Counted from the first letter of the stretch, positions 8,803 through 18,557 are shown. The stretch: DNA of 64,000 bases from an uncultured Lachnospiraceae bacterium (GCA_947594855.1 CANQEL010000007.1:54080-118079); one strand, 5' to 3'. Notes: generated by a model from the sequence alone, not told the origin. Made by a program: numbers and translations.

Positions 8803-9897
8803 CTATACACCTTTTACATAATAATTATTTGCCGTCTTTCGTATAATATGTTTTAATTCAAGATCCAAAACTATACGCATAACATTTTCAACCGACATTC
8901 CTGTTTCGGAAGCAATGCTGTCAATATGTTTTGGTTCAAGACCTAATTTAGCATACACTATTTTTTCATCTGTGACAAGACTATATTTATTTTCTGTTTT
9001 TTTTATACTTTTATTATTTTTACATTTTATATCAAGCGCGCTAAGAATATCATCTGCGCTTTCCAACAGAAAAGCCCCGTTTTTTATAAGCATATTACAG
9101 CTTTTACTCTGACTGTCCGTTACTCTTCCGGGAACGGCATATACATCTTTTCCCTGTTCCAATGCACAGTCTACCGTTATTAACGAACCGCTTTTTTCCC
9201 CTGCCTCTACAACTATTACAATATCCGCAAGTCCCGATACAATTCTGTTTCTTTCCGGGAAAAATCCCTGCTTTGGCGCTGTATTAGGTTTATATTCAGA
9301 AATAACTGTTCCGCTTCTTTCAATCATTGTATACAGTTCTATATTACTTTGCGGATAACATATATCCACGCCGCAGCCGAGCACTGCCATTGTAATACCT
9401 CCTGCCTCCAGGCAGCCTTTCTGCGCTTCTGCATCTATTCCATATGCCATTCCGCTTATTACGCTTACTCCACACAATGCCAGTTCATAAGCAAGATTAT
9501 GCGCAACTGTCCTTCCATAGTCAGAACATTTTCTGGAACCGACTATGGCTACTGCCGGATTTTTATCATTCATCGCAGCGCCTTTACAATATAATACATG
9601 AGGCGGATCCGGAATATTAATAAGTCTTTCAGGATAATTTCTGCCTTTAAAATGTATTATGCTTATTCCTTTTCTTCTTATCATATTAACCTTATCTCTG
9701 ATATTATATGTGTTTCTGTTCAATATATTATATATTTGTCTGTCACTAAGAAAGCCTGAATTTTTTAACATCTCTTCTGATGCAAGAAATAATTCATATG
9801 GCTTCTTATAAATTTCAAGCAGCTTATGCCTTGTCCTTCTTCCTATTCCTTCTATATTAACAAACCAGTACCACAGTTCGTCCTCTGTCAATTCCAT
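8803..9897 (-). CDS. dprA: DNA-processing protein DprA (Smf)
   Basis: A 364-residue DprA, which loads RecA on incoming single-stranded DNA during natural transformation. An N-terminal SAM-like helical region (G-I-G-R-R-T-R-H-K-L-L) precedes the Rossmann core, with V-G-S-R-K-C-S-D-Y-G, S-G-M-A-Y-G-I-D-A-E-A and V-L-G-C-G-V-D-x-x-Y-P. A C-terminal winged-helix-like part follows. It overlaps the end of comM by 10 bases, so the two are translationally coupled. DprA is widespread in Firmicutes not known to be competent, so it does not prove transformability. Confidence 0.94.
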   Translation of the reverse strand: MELTEDELWYWFVNIEGIGRRTRHKLLEIYKKPYELFLASEEMLKNSGFLSDRQIYNILNRNTYNIRDKVNMIRRKGISIIHFKGRNYPERLINIPDPPHVLYCKGAAMNDKNPAVAIVGSRKCSDYGRTVAHNLAYELALCGVSVISGMAYGIDAEAQKGCLEAGGITMAVLGCGVDICYPQSNIELYTMIERSGTVISEYKPNTAPKQGFFPERNRIVSGLADIVIVVEAGEKSGSLITVDCALEQGKDVYAVPGRVTDSQSKSCNMLIKNGAFLLESADDILSALDIKCKNNKSIKKTENKYSLVTDEKIVYAKLGLEPKHIDSIASETGMSVENVMRIVLDLELKHIIRKTANNYYVKGV

Positions 9898-11456
9898 ATA
9901 ACATCACCGCCTTTATGCCACAGTTTTCTTTCGGCGCTTCTATAAAATACCGCCTCCTTTATATGGTCTAATAATATATTTTCTTCATGCTCATAATCAG
10001 CTATTGTACGCGCTACCTTAAGTATCTTGTAGTAAGAACGCGCACTAAGCTCCCATTCTTCGTATATCTCCTGAAGGAACTTACTGCCAGCCTCATCTGT
10101 ATGGCACCATTTCTTTATCTGTTTTGCATTAAGCTCTGAATTATTCTTTATTGAATCTTTTGAATATCTGTCATGCTGTATTTTTTCTGCAGCAATAACC
10201 TTATCCCTTATTGTATCTGAAACCGCTTTTCTCTCCCTGCAATCCGGTAAATCTCCGACACTATGATATCTGACTGCTTCCGCTTCGACAATAATATCAA
10301 TTCTGTCTAAAAACGCATGACTTATTTTTCCCAGATATCTTCTTATTTTATCAGGTGTACACCTGCATTTCCCAATATCAGGATAATACCCGCACGGACA
10401 CGGATTCATCGCTGCTATAAGCATAAAATCACATGGATATGTAATGCTTCTGTTCATTCTTGTATGTACTATTTTTTTACTTTCCAACGGCCCTCTAAGC
10501 AGTTCCAACGTACTCCTTTTGAATTCTGTAAGTTCATCCAAAAAAAGAATACCTCTGTGCGCACGTGTAATTTCACCCGGTTTTGGAACATTTCCGCCTC
10601 CTATAAGCCCTGCCTGTGATATTGAATAATGCGGAGTCCTTACCGGCCTTTCATATATATAATCATTTAATTTATCATATTCTCCGCATATGCTTGATAT
10701 TATGGCTGTCTCAATACTTTCTTCCTTTGTAAGCGGCGGCATAATCCCCGGTATTCTTTCTGCCAGCATTGTCTTCCCGACACCCGGCGGCCCTATAATA
10801 AGCATATTATGCCTTCCGCTTACCGCAATCTGAACAGCGCGTTTTAAAAGATGCTGTCCATATATATCGGAAAAATCTTTCTCCGTATACACATTTCCTT
10901 TACATACCTCCCAAACCTTCGATTTTGCCACATGCTTTTTTAAATCACCTGACATAATTAATTCCACAATATCCGAAAGAAGCCCTGTTCCTATAATTCC
11001 CATACCTTCTACAAGTATTGCTTCCTTTATATTATCTTCAGGAACAACACAATACTTAAAACCCTGTTTTTTTGCCTCGCTTACCATTGCAAGTACGCCG
11101 GGCACGCCATTTATATGTCCGTCAAGACTTAATTCTCCTATAAACATAATTTTTTCAAACATTTTATCACTTATATAACCAAATGAAGCCATAAGCGCCA
11201 TGGCTACAGACAAATCAAAAGCTGTCCCTTCTTTTCTTATATCAGCCGGCGACAGATTTACCGTTATCCTTTTTGCCTGAAAATTATAACCCATATTTTT
11301 AATAGCGCTTCTTACCCTTTCAGCCGCTTCTTTTACTTCCGAGCCAAGATATCCGACCATATGAAACATTGGCAGTCCTTCAGTAATATCAGCTTCAACC
11401 TTAATAATTTGCGCTGAAACCCCGGTAATGGCAGCGCAAAAAGACCTGCAAAACAT
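9888..11456 (-). CDS. comM: YifB/ComM-family Mg-chelatase-like AAA+ ATPase
   Basis: A 522-residue protein of the ComM/YifB family. The N-terminal domain begins with the usual A-I-T-G-V-x-A-x-x-I-x-V-E and G-L-P-x-F-x-M-V-G. The central AAA+ ATPase has Walker A G-P-P-G-V-G-K-T at 222-229 and Walker B G-I-L-F-L-D-E-L. The C-terminal Mg-chelatase domain has the Cys-rich N-P-C-P-C-G. In Gram-negatives ComM is a helicase that extends heteroduplex DNA during transformation; the Firmicutes role is less certain. GGAGGGGG precedes the start. It is the first gene of comM-dprA-topA. Confidence 0.93.
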   Translation of the reverse strand: MFCRSFCAAITGVSAQIIKVEADITEGLPMFHMVGYLGSEVKEAAERVRSAIKNMGYNFQAKRITVNLSPADIRKEGTAFDLSVAMALMASFGYISDKMFEKIMFIGELSLDGHINGVPGVLAMVSEAKKQGFKYCVVPEDNIKEAILVEGMGIIGTGLLSDIVELIMSGDLKKHVAKSKVWEVCKGNVYTEKDFSDIYGQHLLKRAVQIAVSGRHNMLIIGPPGVGKTMLAERIPGIMPPLTKEESIETAIISSICGEYDKLNDYIYERPVRTPHYSISQAGLIGGGNVPKPGEITRAHRGILFLDELTEFKRSTLELLRGPLESKKIVHTRMNRSITYPCDFMLIAAMNPCPCGYYPDIGKCRCTPDKIRRYLGKISHAFLDRIDIIVEAEAVRYHSVGDLPDCRERKAVSDTIRDKVIAAEKIQHDRYSKDSIKNNSELNAKQIKKWCHTDEAGSKFLQEIYEEWELSARSYYKILKVARTIADYEHEENILLDHIKEAVFYRSAERKLWHKGGDVIWN

Positions 11457-11541
11457 GTACCCCCTCCAATTCCATAAATATATAGCAAGAGATTTTAAAA
11501 CCGGATAAAAGATATATCAGATTATCAGATTCATGTAATAC

Positions 11542-11570
11542 ATTTTAACATGTATAATACAAAAAGTCAA
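11542..11570 (-). promoter_or_regulatory. Promoter for comM-dprA-topA
   Basis: On the minus strand TTGACT (11565-11570) and TAAAAT (11542-11547) are exactly 17 bases apart, each at 5 of 6 matches to sigma-A consensus. It lies about 85 bases upstream of comM, beyond the nrdR terminator. Confidence 0.6.
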
Positions 11571-11580
11571 TATGTAATAT

Positions 11581-11606
11581 AAAAAAAGAGGATTGCTCCT
11601 CTTTTT
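11581..11606 (-). terminator. Terminator of the sigG-ylmC-nrdR group
   Basis: A 10-bp stem (AAAAAGAGGA with TCCTCTTTTT) with a 4-base loop is followed by T residues on both strands. It overlaps the nrdR stop codon. Confidence 0.75.
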
Positions 11607-12057
11607 ATGTATCAAGTATTTTTTTGATTTCGTCCATAAACGTGCTGACATCTTTAAATTCCCTGTATACCGAAGCAAATCTGACATATGCGACAGCATC
11701 AAGTTCCTTAAGTTTTTCCATTACGATTTCTCCTATTGTATTACTAGGTATCTCCTTATATTCCAGATTAAAAATCGTATTCTCAATAATATCTACCGTT
11801 TCATTTATTTTGTCTACCGGAATAGGCCGTTTATGACAGGATTTAAATACTCCTTTTTCGATTTTGGAGCGGTCATACGGCTCCCTTGTCATATCCTTTT
11901 TTACTACTATAAGCGGTATAGTCTCAACTTTTTCATATGTAGTAAATCTTCTCTGGCATTTGTCACACTGGCGTCTTCTCCTTATTGAATTATTATCATC
12001 TGCCGGTCTTGAATCAATTACTCTTGTGTTTTCTTCGCCACAAAAAGGACACTTCAT
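11605..12057 (-). CDS. nrdR: Transcriptional repressor NrdR
   Basis: A 150-residue NrdR, which represses ribonucleotide reductase genes in response to ATP/dATP. The N-terminal zinc ribbon is complete (M-K-C-P-F-C-G, then C-D-K-C-Q-R-R-F-T-T-Y-E), followed by the ATP-cone domain (V-V-K-K-D-M-T-R-E-P-Y-D-R-S-K). GAGGAGGT lies upstream of the start at 12057. The nrdR gene next to the sporulation sigma genes is a familiar clostridial order. Confidence 0.96.
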   Translation of the reverse strand: MKCPFCGEENTRVIDSRPADDNNSIRRRRQCDKCQRRFTTYEKVETIPLIVVKKDMTREPYDRSKIEKGVFKSCHKRPIPVDKINETVDIIENTIFNLEYKEIPSNTIGEIVMEKLKELDAVAYVRFASVYREFKDVSTFMDEIKKILDT

Positions 12058-12071
12058 AATATACCTCCTCT

Positions 12072-12335
12072 TTACAACCATTTACATTTGCACAAATACT
12101 TTGAAATATCAGCTTCTATAAGTACAACATCTGCACCTATCTGTTTAACACACTCTGCCGGAATAACATATTCTTCTTCCCGTCCAAACATTCCAAACAC
12201 CTTGCACGGTCCGGGTATTATTACATGTGTTATACATCCGTTGCACAATTCAAATTCTATATCAGTAATACATCCAATACGCTGTCCGTCACATATATTA
12301 ATGACTTCTTTCTTTTTCAGGTCACACAGACGCAT
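12072..12335 (-). CDS. YlmC/YmxH-family sporulation protein (PRC-barrel)
   Basis: An 87-residue single PRC-barrel protein: M-R-L-C-D-L-K-K-K-E-V-I-N, G-x-R-I-G-C-I-T-D-I-E-F and the closing A-D-V-V-L-I-E-A-D. This small family lies next to sporulation genes across Firmicutes, and this copy is between sigG and nrdR as expected. Its molecular role is not known. GGGAAG precedes the start at 12335. Confidence 0.85.
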   Translation of the reverse strand: MRLCDLKKKEVINICDGQRIGCITDIEFELCNGCITHVIIPGPCKVFGMFGREEEYVIPAECVKQIGADVVLIEADISKYLCKCKWL

Positions 12336-12387
12336 ATAATCTTCCCTGCTACATTATTTATATATTATATGCAGAAATGTTTTCCTA

Positions 12388-13170
12388 TTACCTCTGTCCA
12401 AGATAATCCTTCATATTTCTAAGCGCCGTCTTTTCCAGTCTTGATACCTGCGCCTGTGAAATATTAATTTCATCTGCTACTTCCATCTGCGTTTTTCCGG
12501 CAAAATACCTTAACTGTATTATTGACTTTTCTCTCTCGTTAAGATGTTCTAAGGCCTCTTTTACCGATATCTCTTCAATCCAGTTATCTTCTTTATTTTT
12601 CTTATCACTAATCTGGTCCATTATATACAGGGTATCTCCACCTTCGGAATATACAGGCTCATATAATGACACCGGACTCTGTATAGCGTCAAGGGCATAT
12701 ATTACTTCTTCTGACGTCATACCTATATCCTCAGCAATTTCATCAATAGTCGGCTCCCTGTCCATCTTTTTTCTGAGATTTTCTTTTGCATATACCGCTT
12801 TATATGCAGTATCCCTTATTGAACGGCTGACTCTTATTGAATTATTGTCCCTGAGGTATCTGCGTATCTCACCTATAATCATAGGAACAGCATAAGTTGA
12901 AAATTTTACCTGCTGGGTAATATCAAAGTGGTCGATTGCCTTCATAAGGCCTATGCAGCCTATCTGAAACAGGTCGTCAATATCCTCTGTACTGTTTGAA
13001 AAACGTTGTATAATACTCAGAACCAGTCTTAGATTGCCCTTTATATACTGCTCTCTAGCATTTCTGTCTCCTTCAAGTATTCTGTCAAAAAGCTCTTCTT
13101 TCTCATCATTTTTCAAAAGCGGTAATTTGGAAGTATTGACTCCGCATATCTCAACCTTATACTGTGCCAT
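12388..13170 (-). CDS. sigG: RNA polymerase sporulation sigma factor SigG
   Basis: A 260-residue sigma-70-family protein, the forespore late sigma factor. The N terminus carries the SigG-type Y-K-V-E-I-C-G-V-N-T-S-K-L-P motif. Region 2 has F-Q-I-G-C-I-G-L-M-K-A-I-D-x-F-D, and region 4 has L-R-Y-F-A-G-K-T-Q-M-E-V-A with the S-Q-A-Q-V-S-R-L-E-K recognition helix. AGGAGG precedes the start at 13170. In most relatives sigG directly follows sigE; here 20 kb of xylan genes separate them. All expected regions look intact. Confidence 0.96.
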   Translation of the reverse strand: MAQYKVEICGVNTSKLPLLKNDEKEELFDRILEGDRNAREQYIKGNLRLVLSIIQRFSNSTEDIDDLFQIGCIGLMKAIDHFDITQQVKFSTYAVPMIIGEIRRYLRDNNSIRVSRSIRDTAYKAVYAKENLRKKMDREPTIDEIAEDIGMTSEEVIYALDAIQSPVSLYEPVYSEGGDTLYIMDQISDKKNKEDNWIEEISVKEALEHLNEREKSIIQLRYFAGKTQMEVADEINISQAQVSRLEKTALRNMKDYLGQR

Positions 13171-13240
13171 TAATGTACATCCTCCTAATGTTTTTACATT
13201 AAAAAGAATGTACAGTTTGTATCATATTTATACGGTCATA

Positions 13241-15265
13241 TTAATAAATTGTTCTTCCAGACTCATCATCTATACCGGACATCCTGTAAAAATATGTATT
13301 TATCCTGTCACGCCATTCTATTGCGTTATTTAACTGCCTTTCAAATCTCTCATTTACCCTGTCAAAAATCTTTTTATCGACTTTTTCTGCAAGCGAATTC
13401 CATATGGCAATCATACGTTTTACCTCTTCAACGCCTTCAAAATGGGTATCATATATGTGCTGTATTAATGTTTTTCCACTGTCAAGTACATAATCGTATT
13501 TTGTATAATGGAAAAACAGCCTGAGTTCATCCGGCGTGGTCTGCGGATTTTCATACATACTTTTAAGCGGCTCATTGTACTGTGCCGTAAATCCCGTTCC
13601 TTTTGCCACTGTTCTGTCCTGTCCCAAACCATTTCTGTCCGATCTGTGATAGGTTCCCCACACGTCGTACTCATATCCGTTAACATTTGGCCCATAGTGG
13701 TCGCTTGGATTAAGCATCCAGCCTATACCAAGAGGAGACGTGTATTTTTCGTATGTAAGCCATGAATCTTTTATTATATCATATACTTTACTGCATACTT
13801 CCTCATCATTGCCAAAGGTTAAATATGCCCATTCCATTCCTATCTGTTCTGCCGTCAGCTCAGGGTCCCAGCACAGTCTTGCAAAACCAAACAGATTTGC
13901 TGCCGCAAAATCATGTCCTGTCCAGTTTGCATCATTTCCTGTATTTGTAACCCCGGCAATTCCACACAACCTGTTACCATATTCCCGTCCTGAAACAATA
14001 CGTTTCACCGTCGCAGTATCAGTTGCATAAGTATTAAAGTCAAGTATCTCTTTCCACATCGGTACAAGATAACATACATCTATCTGCTGTCCCGTATATT
14101 CCTGCGCAATCTGAAGCTCCACAAATACATTAGTTTCTTTAAGCGCCCCAAAAAGCGGGGAAACAGGTTCCCTGACCTGAAAATCTACAGGGCCGTTTTT
14201 AATCTGAAGGACTACATTATCATCAAACTGCCCGTCTAAATCATAAAAATTATCATAACAAGCTCTGGCTCTGTCAGTCTTTCTGTCACGCCAGTTCTGC
14301 CTGCAGTTATATACAAAACATCTCCAGACTACAATACCGCCATATTTACCTACCGCCCTTGCAAGCATATTTGCGCCTTCCGTATGGCTCCTTCCATATG
14401 TATGCGGTCCCGGTCTTCCCTCAGAGTCTGCCTTTACCAGATATCCTCCAAAATCAGGAATCACATCATATAAGTGTTTCGTAGTATCTTCCCACCATTT
14501 TATTACAGAAGGCTCATGCGGGTCGCACGTATCAATATCGCCAAGCTCCACCGGCGCCGCAAAATTAATACTCAGATACAGTTTTATTCCATATGAGGTA
14601 AATATATCGTTAATCTCTTTTACTTTACTTAAAAATGTATCTGTTATAAGTTTTGTTTCAACAGAATGTACATTTACATTATTAATCGTAATAGCATTAA
14701 TTCCGACTGATGACATAAGTCTTGCATATGCCACCGTTCTGTCATTAACTATAATTTCATCATCTTCATAGAAAAATGAGTTGCCCGAATATCCCCTTTC
14801 AATATCGCCTTTCATATTATCCCAGTGATTAATCATTCTTACAGGCGCATACGGATTCTCAAATATCCGGATATCTTTGTTTTCTGCGTTTATCTGAAAA
14901 GTCCTCATAAGCCTGAACACACCATATAATATGCCGCGTTCACTTCCTGATGATACTACTATAAGATTAGTTTCTTCCTTATAATATATCGCATATCCTT
15001 CATCATCAGGTATAAATTTATCCGTGTATCCTGCATCTGTATTATCAAATAATTTAAGACATATTCCTGCAGATATATCTGCAGGAATATCCTTTCTTGT
15101 AAGCTGTATGCCAAACATTTCAGACATGGCGATATTTATCTCTTTAACTGCATTATCTATGCATCTTCCGGAAGTCATGCAAAATATGCCTGACAGTTTT
15201 TCAATATATTCCGGTGTCTTATCCGCATGGTTATAACTAAGCCAGCACTTTTCATATTCTGTCAT
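13241..15265 (-). CDS. Xylan alpha-1,2-glucuronidase, GH67
   Basis: A 674-residue GH67 enzyme that removes (4-O-methyl)glucuronic acid from the non-reducing end of aldouronic acids made by GH10 xylanases. By alignment from memory with characterised GH67 enzymes, the general acid is Glu282 (A-D-S-E-G-R-P-G-P) and the two catalytic acids are Asp361 (N-G-P-V-D-F-Q-V-R-E-P) and Glu389 (Q-I-A-Q-E-Y-T-G-Q). There is no signal peptide, so it acts in the cytoplasm on imported oligosaccharides. GGAG precedes the start. It is the last gene of the GH10-GH3-GH67 run and is followed by sigG, with no clear terminator between. Confidence 0.95.
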   Translation of the reverse strand: MTEYEKCWLSYNHADKTPEYIEKLSGIFCMTSGRCIDNAVKEINIAMSEMFGIQLTRKDIPADISAGICLKLFDNTDAGYTDKFIPDDEGYAIYYKEETNLIVVSSGSERGILYGVFRLMRTFQINAENKDIRIFENPYAPVRMINHWDNMKGDIERGYSGNSFFYEDDEIIVNDRTVAYARLMSSVGINAITINNVNVHSVETKLITDTFLSKVKEINDIFTSYGIKLYLSINFAAPVELGDIDTCDPHEPSVIKWWEDTTKHLYDVIPDFGGYLVKADSEGRPGPHTYGRSHTEGANMLARAVGKYGGIVVWRCFVYNCRQNWRDRKTDRARACYDNFYDLDGQFDDNVVLQIKNGPVDFQVREPVSPLFGALKETNVFVELQIAQEYTGQQIDVCYLVPMWKEILDFNTYATDTATVKRIVSGREYGNRLCGIAGVTNTGNDANWTGHDFAAANLFGFARLCWDPELTAEQIGMEWAYLTFGNDEEVCSKVYDIIKDSWLTYEKYTSPLGIGWMLNPSDHYGPNVNGYEYDVWGTYHRSDRNGLGQDRTVAKGTGFTAQYNEPLKSMYENPQTTPDELRLFFHYTKYDYVLDSGKTLIQHIYDTHFEGVEEVKRMIAIWNSLAEKVDKKIFDRVNERFERQLNNAIEWRDRINTYFYRMSGIDDESGRTIY

Positions 15266-15289
15266 ATTATCGTTAACTCCTTAAAGGAT

Positions 15290-17449
15290 TTATTCAGGTA
15301 CTACGGCATCTTTTCCTTTATATGAAACAGGAATACATACCGGTTTCTTACCGGTAAGCGCAATACTTCTTGTGTCAGGCTGCGAAGTACCCACATATAT
15401 CTCGTAATCACCATTATAAAGCATCTTTACGCCCTCATCGTTATACAATCCAAAACTGTCAGGAGTAAGAACAAATTCCGTACTCTTTGTCTCACCCGGA
15501 GCAAGCTCAAGCTTTTTCAGTCCCTTTAACTGGAAGTTCGGCGCATCATCCCTTAATACCTTTACATATACCTGAATAGTCTCGGCGCCTTTCATATTAC
15601 CGTTGTTGGTAAGCGAAGCCTTTATTTTTATACTGCCATCAGGTGTAATCTCATCACTGTCCGCACTTACATTACTGATTTCATAATCTGAATAGCTGAG
15701 TCCGTAACCAAACGGATATAAAGCTTCATTCTCCATATATCTGTATGTTCTGCCTTTCATCGAATAATCCCTGAAATCAGGAAGTTCCTCTGTAGTACGA
15801 TAGAAAGTTACAGGCAGTTTGCCTTCAGGAGATGCGTCTCCGAACAAAATCTGCGCCATTGCACGGCCTCCCTGTGCTCCGGGATACCATCCCTCAATAA
15901 TTGCAGGGAGATTTTCGTCTGCCCAGGTTACTGACAGCGCACTTCCTGAAAGAAGTATAAGAATAACCGGCTTTCCACTCTCATATATGGCCTTAAGGAC
16001 ATCAGCCTGTATACCCGGAAGTTCTATATTAGGTTTATCACCGCTGGCAAACTCGTTTCCTTCGTCTCCTTCTTCTCCTTCAAGACTTGGGTCAAGTCCA
16101 AAGCAGGCAATAACCACGTCTGATTCCTCTGCAACTGCTCTTGCCTCTGCAGTTCTGTCATGTGCTTCTGCAAGACCTGATACACGGTCTCTGCACAGAT
16201 GGCATCCCTCCGAATACATTACCCTTACATCATCGCCAAGATATTCTTTTATACCTTCAAGTATGGTGACATATTCCGAAGCAGTTCCCTCGTAATTACC
16301 TACAAGCGCACGTCTGTTATCAGCATTAGGCCCTATTACACCCACCGTCTTGAGTTTAGATTTATCAAGCGGAAGTATATTATTTTCATTTTTAAGCAGG
16401 CATATACCCTTTTTAGATGCTTTGAGATTAAGCATTCTGTGCTCTTTACAGTCTACTACATCATATTTTATATTACTAAACGGTACTTTTGCCGGGTCGT
16501 CAAACAGACCCAGTTTCATTCTTGTAGTATAAAGCCTTGCCACAGACTGTTCTATAGTCTCTTCAGAGATTAATCCTTCTTCATTTGCCTTTATAAGATT
16601 ACCATTTATATTGCCGCAGTTAAGGTCACATCCATTATTCATTGCCAAAGCTACAGACTCTACAGGGCCTGAAGTTACCATATGGAATTCATGGAAATCC
16701 TTTATTGCCCAACAGTCAGACGTAACATGGCCCTTAAATTTCCATTCACCCCTCAATATATCAACAAGCAGTGATTTGCTTCCGCAGCATGGTTCGCCGT
16801 TGGTTCTGTTATAAGCTCCCATTACCACTTCAACGCCTGCTTCTTTAACGCATGCTTTAAATGCAGGAAGATATGTTTCCCTCATATCTTTCTTTGAAGC
16901 AATTGCATTGAAACTATGTCTTTCATCTTCAGGACCTGAATGAACTGCAAAATGCTTTGCACATGCTGCAGCCTTCAGATATTTATCATCATGTCCCTGT
17001 ATTCCGTTAATAAACCTTACACCAAGCCTTGACGTAAGATATGGATCCTCGCCAAATGTCTCATGTCCGCGGCCCCATCTCGGGTCCCTGAAAATATTCA
17101 CATTAGGCGACCAGAAAGTAAGACCTTTATATATATCCGTATCACCATATTTCTGCTGCATATTAAACTTTGCGCGTCCCTCAGTAGAAATACAGTCTGC
17201 AACTTCCTCTATGAAATCTTCATCAAATGTAGCCGCAAGTCCGATTGACTGTGGAAATACCGTTGCCACACCCGCCCTTGCAACGCCATGAAGAGCCTCA
17301 TTCCAATAATTATATGCCTTAACTCCAAGCCTGTCTATTGCCGGAGCGCCATGAAGAGTCTGATATACTTTTTCCTCTAATGTAAGCCTTGACGCAAGGT
17401 CTTTGGCCCTCTCTTCAAATGATAATGTTTCATCTTCATATTTTTCCAT
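15290..17449 (-). CDS. GH3 glycosidase, probable beta-xylosidase
   Basis: A 719-residue GH3 enzyme with the N-terminal barrel, the alpha/beta sandwich and a C-terminal fibronectin III-like domain (from about residue 600). The nucleophile is Asp245 in H-V-T-S-D-C-W-A-I. The Y-W-N-E-A-L-H-G-V-A-R and W-S-P-N-V-N-I-F-R-D-P-R-W-G-R-G segments are typical of the plant and fungal beta-xylosidase branch rather than classic beta-glucosidases. The context of xylanase and alpha-glucuronidase supports xylosidase activity, though arabinosidase or glucosidase side activity is possible. It has no signal peptide. GGAGG lies before the start. Confidence 0.92.
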   Translation of the reverse strand: MEKYEDETLSFEERAKDLASRLTLEEKVYQTLHGAPAIDRLGVKAYNYWNEALHGVARAGVATVFPQSIGLAATFDEDFIEEVADCISTEGRAKFNMQQKYGDTDIYKGLTFWSPNVNIFRDPRWGRGHETFGEDPYLTSRLGVRFINGIQGHDDKYLKAAACAKHFAVHSGPEDERHSFNAIASKKDMRETYLPAFKACVKEAGVEVVMGAYNRTNGEPCCGSKSLLVDILRGEWKFKGHVTSDCWAIKDFHEFHMVTSGPVESVALAMNNGCDLNCGNINGNLIKANEEGLISEETIEQSVARLYTTRMKLGLFDDPAKVPFSNIKYDVVDCKEHRMLNLKASKKGICLLKNENNILPLDKSKLKTVGVIGPNADNRRALVGNYEGTASEYVTILEGIKEYLGDDVRVMYSEGCHLCRDRVSGLAEAHDRTAEARAVAEESDVVIACFGLDPSLEGEEGDEGNEFASGDKPNIELPGIQADVLKAIYESGKPVILILLSGSALSVTWADENLPAIIEGWYPGAQGGRAMAQILFGDASPEGKLPVTFYRTTEELPDFRDYSMKGRTYRYMENEALYPFGYGLSYSDYEISNVSADSDEITPDGSIKIKASLTNNGNMKGAETIQVYVKVLRDDAPNFQLKGLKKLELAPGETKSTEFVLTPDSFGLYNDEGVKMLYNGDYEIYVGTSQPDTRSIALTGKKPVCIPVSYKGKDAVVPE

Positions 17450-17488
17450 TATAATCCTCCATAATCAGTATAAATATTGTAAGTAAGT

Positions 17489-18454
17489 TTAAAAATCTAT
17501 AACACGATAATACGACTCTTTTGGGTTACCGTAGGTATCAAACAAAAGCGGCCAGTTTTTCCTGTTTTCCACAGGAAAATAATCAAGCCACGTATATCTG
17601 TCTGATACGCCCCAGAGAGTAACATTATCGATATAGTCTTTATATTCACGGAACAATGCAAAATAATCGCCATACACCTTTGCATGCATTTCCTGCAAAT
17701 GTGTATCCGGTTCATCTATAACCTGTCTGTCATCAAATTTGAAATAAGACAAATCCATTTCAGTTATATGTATCCTAAGGCCAAGAGAAGCATATAATTC
17801 TATTGCTTCCCTTACAAGGTCAATAGTAGGATAATACAGATTTACATGGCACTGCATTCCTATACCGTCAACAAGTTTTTCTTCTGAATTTATATGTTTT
17901 ATGAGCGTGATAATCTTTTCCCTTTTTTCAGGAATATATTCATTATAATCATTGTAAAACAGCTGTACCCCTGCAGGAAGCACATCCTTTGCAAGCTTAA
18001 ATACAAATTTACAATAATCATCTCCGAATTTGTCCATCCACGGGCTTTTTCTTAAAAATTCACTGCTCTTATCTTCAACGCCTTCATTAATTACATCCCA
18101 ACAATCCACGACATCGCCGTAGCGCTCATTCATGCAAATCATATGATTTTTCAATATTTCAGCAACTTCTTCTTTGCTCTTCTTAAAAATATGAAACGGA
18201 GTCTGGTTATGCCATACAAAATTATGTCCTCTCATCTCTATACCGTTCTCTTTGGCAAATGCGTACAATTCATCTGCCATGCTATAATCATATGTACAGT
18301 CTTCTTTATATAAAACCCCGAACTTCATTTGGTTTTCACATGTAATACTATTAAAATTATTAATAATAATATCTCTGTCAGCTTTAACTGTCTCACAGTT
18401 TACGGCTGCCCCTATATTAAAATAATCTTTATACTTATCTTTAAGACCAATCAT
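17489..18454 (-). CDS. Intracellular endo-1,4-beta-xylanase, GH10
   Basis: A 321-residue single-domain GH10 xylanase. Acid/base Glu124 lies in W-D-V-I-N-E-G, and nucleophile Glu232 lies in I-H-I-T-E-M-D. The substrate-binding W-H-N-Q and Q-C-H-V-N motifs are present. There is no signal peptide and no carbohydrate-binding module, so it probably trims imported xylo-oligosaccharides rather than polymeric xylan. The ATG at 18454 with TGAGGT upstream is preferred to a GTG at 18466. It is the first glycosidase gene after a hairpin terminator that follows the transport genes. Confidence 0.94.
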   Translation of the reverse strand: MIGLKDKYKDYFNIGAAVNCETVKADRDIIINNFNSITCENQMKFGVLYKEDCTYDYSMADELYAFAKENGIEMRGHNFVWHNQTPFHIFKKSKEEVAEILKNHMICMNERYGDVVDCWDVINEGVEDKSSEFLRKSPWMDKFGDDYCKFVFKLAKDVLPAGVQLFYNDYNEYIPEKREKIITLIKHINSEEKLVDGIGMQCHVNLYYPTIDLVREAIELYASLGLRIHITEMDLSYFKFDDRQVIDEPDTHLQEMHAKVYGDYFALFREYKDYIDNVTLWGVSDRYTWLDYFPVENRKNWPLLFDTYGNPKESYYRVIDF

Positions 18455-18486
18455 TATGAACCTCACATAAACCTGAATATATATTC

Positions 18487-18534
18487 AAAAAAAGCTGCTG
18501 CAACAAAATCAGTATATGGTTAAGTTACAGCAGC
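18487..18534 (-). terminator. Terminator between transport genes and glycosidase genes
   Basis: An 11-bp stem (18494-18504 with 18524-18534, GCTGCTG core, one G-U pair) is followed on the minus strand by seven T. It lies just past the stop of the binding lipoprotein gene and 33 bases before the GH10 start. It could stop or attenuate transcription, so the GH10-GH3-GH67 genes may be made at lower levels or need read-through. Confidence 0.75.
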
Positions 18535-18557
18535 CTTATACTACTATATCAAAACAA

